A DNA stretch of 7,697 bases from Deltaproteobacteria bacterium (GTDB lineage Bacteria; Myxococcota; B64-G9): positions 1 to 7,697 of the forward strand of contig JAUVAM010000154.1 of the NCBI GenBank assembly GCA_030591745.1, written 5' to 3'. The notes under the pieces are model-generated. The model was not told the origin of the DNA. It ran no database searches and saw nothing but the letters and a program-made list of their open reading frames with translations. This document shows positions 6,612 to 7,697 of this stretch, one piece after another (position 1 is the first letter of the stretch; each line of letters begins with the position of its first letter). Both the position numbers and the translations under genes were made by a program.

Positions 6612-7153
6612 AAAATTCATATTGCGAGAGCCTGCAGGCCTGTTTGACCTCCGACGAAGCCTTGTCCGCGGAGCAGACCCGGCATCTGGATGACTGTGCT
6701 GCTTGTCGTGAGCTGGCCGAGGCCCACGGCTTGTTAGAGAATATGGGTCAGCGCTTGCGTCAGGTTGAGGACTTGAATGCGGATTCGGGGGCTCGCTTGA
6801 TGGCGGCGGTACGGCGGCATGCCGAGGCTCGTCCGACGCGCCCTTTGCGCCTGGTTTGGACTGCGATGGTTGCGGGTTTGGTGTGCCTGATTGCGGCCGG
6901 GGCTTTTTTGATGTTCTCCGGCCAGCCGGATGTCGCTCAGGCCGGAGAGCGGTTTTTTGTCTTGATGGATGACGTGGATGCCATCGCGGCGGGCGACAGC
7001 GAGGATGAGGCCGTGCTGGGCGGCTTGCTGCTGAGCGAAGGGCAGGATGGATTGGCCGCTTGGACGGATGACGACATGGACACGGATTTGGATGCTTGTT
7101 TGCCCACGGGCTATCAAGCCCTTCAGGACGTATTAGAGGACCGTTGGCTGTAG
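6608..7153 (+). CDS. Zinc-binding transmembrane anti-sigma factor
   Basis: A 181-aa single-pass membrane protein. The cytoplasmic N-terminus carries the ZAS/zf-HC2 motif H-x3-C-x2-C (H26, C30, C33, in HLDDCAACRE), which in this family helps the domain wrap its cognate sigma factor. One hydrophobic helix lies at about 82-103 (LVWTAMVAGLVCLIAAGAFL), after an Arg-rich stretch that fits an inside N-terminus. The outer part (104-181) has 20 Asp/Glu and only 2 Arg with no Lys, and no recognised domain. The gene overlaps the sigma gene by ATGA and has AAGGTGAG upstream, so the two are translationally coupled. It is expected to hold the ECF factor inactive until a periplasmic signal releases it. The family is clear from context and motif; the signal is not. 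Confidence 0.88.
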   Translation: MKNSYCESLQACLTSDEALSAEQTRHLDDCAACRELAEAHGLLENMGQRLRQVEDLNADSGARLMAAVRRHAEARPTRPLRLVWTAMVAGLVCLIAAGAFLMFSGQPDVAQAGERFFVLMDDVDAIAAGDSEDEAVLGGLLLSEGQDGLAAWTDDDMDTDLDACLPTGYQALQDVLEDRWL

Positions 7154-7165
7154 TGGCGGGAAGAT

Positions 7166-7173
7166 GAGGTGAT
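7166..7173 (+). promoter_or_regulatory. Shine-Dalgarno GAGGTGAT that selects ATG 7178
   Basis: GAGGTGAT is an 8-base match to the extended anti-Shine-Dalgarno end of 16S rRNA. It places ATG 7178 at normal spacing, while GTG 7169 and ATG 7172 fall inside the site itself. Confidence 0.7.
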
Positions 7174-7177
7174 GAGC

Positions 7178-7585
7178 ATGAGGAAGATTCCTTGGGTGAT
7201 TGGTTTTGCGGTTGGTTTGTTGGCCGCATGGCAGGTTCAGGCCGGCGGTCCCCATCACATGATGCAGAGAGTCTTGAGCCAACTGGCCTTGAGTGATGCG
7301 CAGATGGACGAAATTGAAAAGCTTCATTTTTCCGCCGAGCGGGAGATGATTGAGATCCGCCATCAACTCGACCAGGCCCGACTGGAGTTGGAGCAAGCAT
7401 TCGAAGCGAGCGAGCCCGACAAGAAGGGCATTTTTGCGCTCATTGATCGGGTGGAAATGTTTGAGGTGCAAAAGAAGAAGAACCGGCTTGGGTTGATGCT
7501 GGACATCCGGGCTCTGATGACCCACGAGCAATGGAAGCAGCTTGAGGCCATGCAGAAAGCGCGCAAGGTCCGTCACGAACATTGA
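7178..7585 (+). CDS. Periplasmic Spy/CpxP/ZraP/CnrX-like helical protein (heavy-metal-resistance family)
   Basis: A 135-aa exported protein. The signal peptide (1-22, RK then IPWVIGFAVGLLAAW, cleavage after VQA) leaves a mature form of 113 residues, starting GGPHHMM. The mature protein is almost wholly alpha-helical and carries two variants of the LTxxQ motif that marks the Spy/CpxP group: LSDAQMDEI near the start and MTHEQWKQL near the end, with a long charged helix between them (EREMIEIRHQLDQARLELEQ). His residues cluster at both ends (PHHMM; RHEH), which could bind metal. Relatives are Spy and CpxP (envelope chaperone/stress inhibitor), ZraP (zinc) and CnrX (Ni/Co sensor acting on an anti-sigma factor). 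It lies 24 nt after the anti-sigma gene, so a sensor or modulator role for this sigma system is the best inference. An alternative is a stress-induced periplasmic chaperone. Confidence 0.8.
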   Translation: MRKIPWVIGFAVGLLAAWQVQAGGPHHMMQRVLSQLALSDAQMDEIEKLHFSAEREMIEIRHQLDQARLELEQAFEASEPDKKGIFALIDRVEMFEVQKKKNRLGLMLDIRALMTHEQWKQLEAMQKARKVRHEH

Positions 7586-7680
7586 TGTATACCCATCGCG
7601 GACAACAGGGCTCTGTTGGGTTGAGGTCGGCAGCAAACAACGCGCTTTTTGATGCGCTCGAACCAGGAGAGGTGGCAATT
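7586..7680 (+). other. Intergenic spacer with a small stem-loop
   Basis: A perfect 6-bp stem CAACAG / CTGTTG with loop GGCT lies at 7603-7618. There is no T-run right after it, so it is not a convincing terminator. The rest shows no gene. AGGAGAGGTG at 7665-7674 is the ribosome binding site of the next gene. Confidence 0.35.
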
Positions 7681-7697
7681 ATGAAACGGATGATAAC
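7681..7697 (+). CDS. Start of a further gene (partial, cut by window end)
   Basis: ATG 7681 follows AGGAGAGGTG (7665-7674) at good spacing and opens MKRMI before the window ends. The basic start would suit a signal peptide, but five residues cannot show a function. Its position suggests it may belong to, or be controlled by, the sigma operon; in comparable clusters this is often an exported or efflux protein (inference). Confidence 0.55.

Noticed and set aside
6414..7400. 328-aa open frame on the minus strand
   Set aside because: It runs across three well-supported plus-strand genes; its product is Pro/Ser/Arg-rich low complexity, typical of a shadow frame.
7603..7618. Stem-loop as an intrinsic terminator of the sigma operon
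   Set aside because: The stem is only 6 bp and no T-run follows; the next gene may still be co-transcribed.

Overview
The window reads as ordinary chromosomal DNA from a fairly high-GC (about 60% by eye) Gram-negative bacterium. Signs of an outer membrane are a lipoprotein with a lipobox, a periplasmic MltB-type lytic transglycosylase, and an ECF sigma / anti-sigma / periplasmic Spy-like cluster. The style (Fis-like helix-turn-helix, Lys/Ala/Thr tails, zinc-motif regulators, ECF cassettes) would fit the old deltaproteobacteria/Myxococcota, but this is a guess; no rRNA, tRNA or taxonomic marker is present. All supported genes lie on the + strand. I see no mobile elements, CRISPR arrays or RNA genes.

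Region 1 (1-2503), probable sugar/lipid catabolic unit: the tail of an upstream gene that resembles the C-terminus of a Gfo/Idh/MocA oxidoreductase, then a BadF/BcrA-type N-acetylglucosamine-kinase-like ATPase (132-1133), then a lipoprotein with the neutral-ceramidase-like zinc hydrolase domain (1121-2503). The last starts at a TTG inside the kinase gene behind a perfect AGGAGG, so the two are probably translationally coupled.

Region 2 (2504-5907), probable two-gene operon: a spacer of about 195 nt with a hairpin, then an unrecognised 437-aa protein with a coiled coil, an Ala/Pro/Gln linker, a C-x4-C-x9-C-x2-H zinc motif and a Fis-like helix-turn-helix, then (ATGA overlap) a secreted 632-aa fusion of a CapA/PGA_cap metallophosphatase-like domain to an MltB-type lytic transglycosylase. 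The fusion ends in a highly basic Lys/Ala/Thr tail encoded by a 12-nt tandem repeat. This is the most unusual part of the window.

Region 3 (5908-7697), probable envelope or metal stress operon: an ECF sigma factor, a zinc-binding transmembrane anti-sigma factor (ATGA overlap) with a very acidic external domain, and a periplasmic Spy/CpxP/CnrX-type helical protein 24 nt further on. A further gene begins at 7681 behind a good Shine-Dalgarno sequence and leaves the window. The order resembles the CnrH-CnrY-CnrX logic, in which a periplasmic sensor and a membrane anti-sigma factor control an ECF sigma factor.
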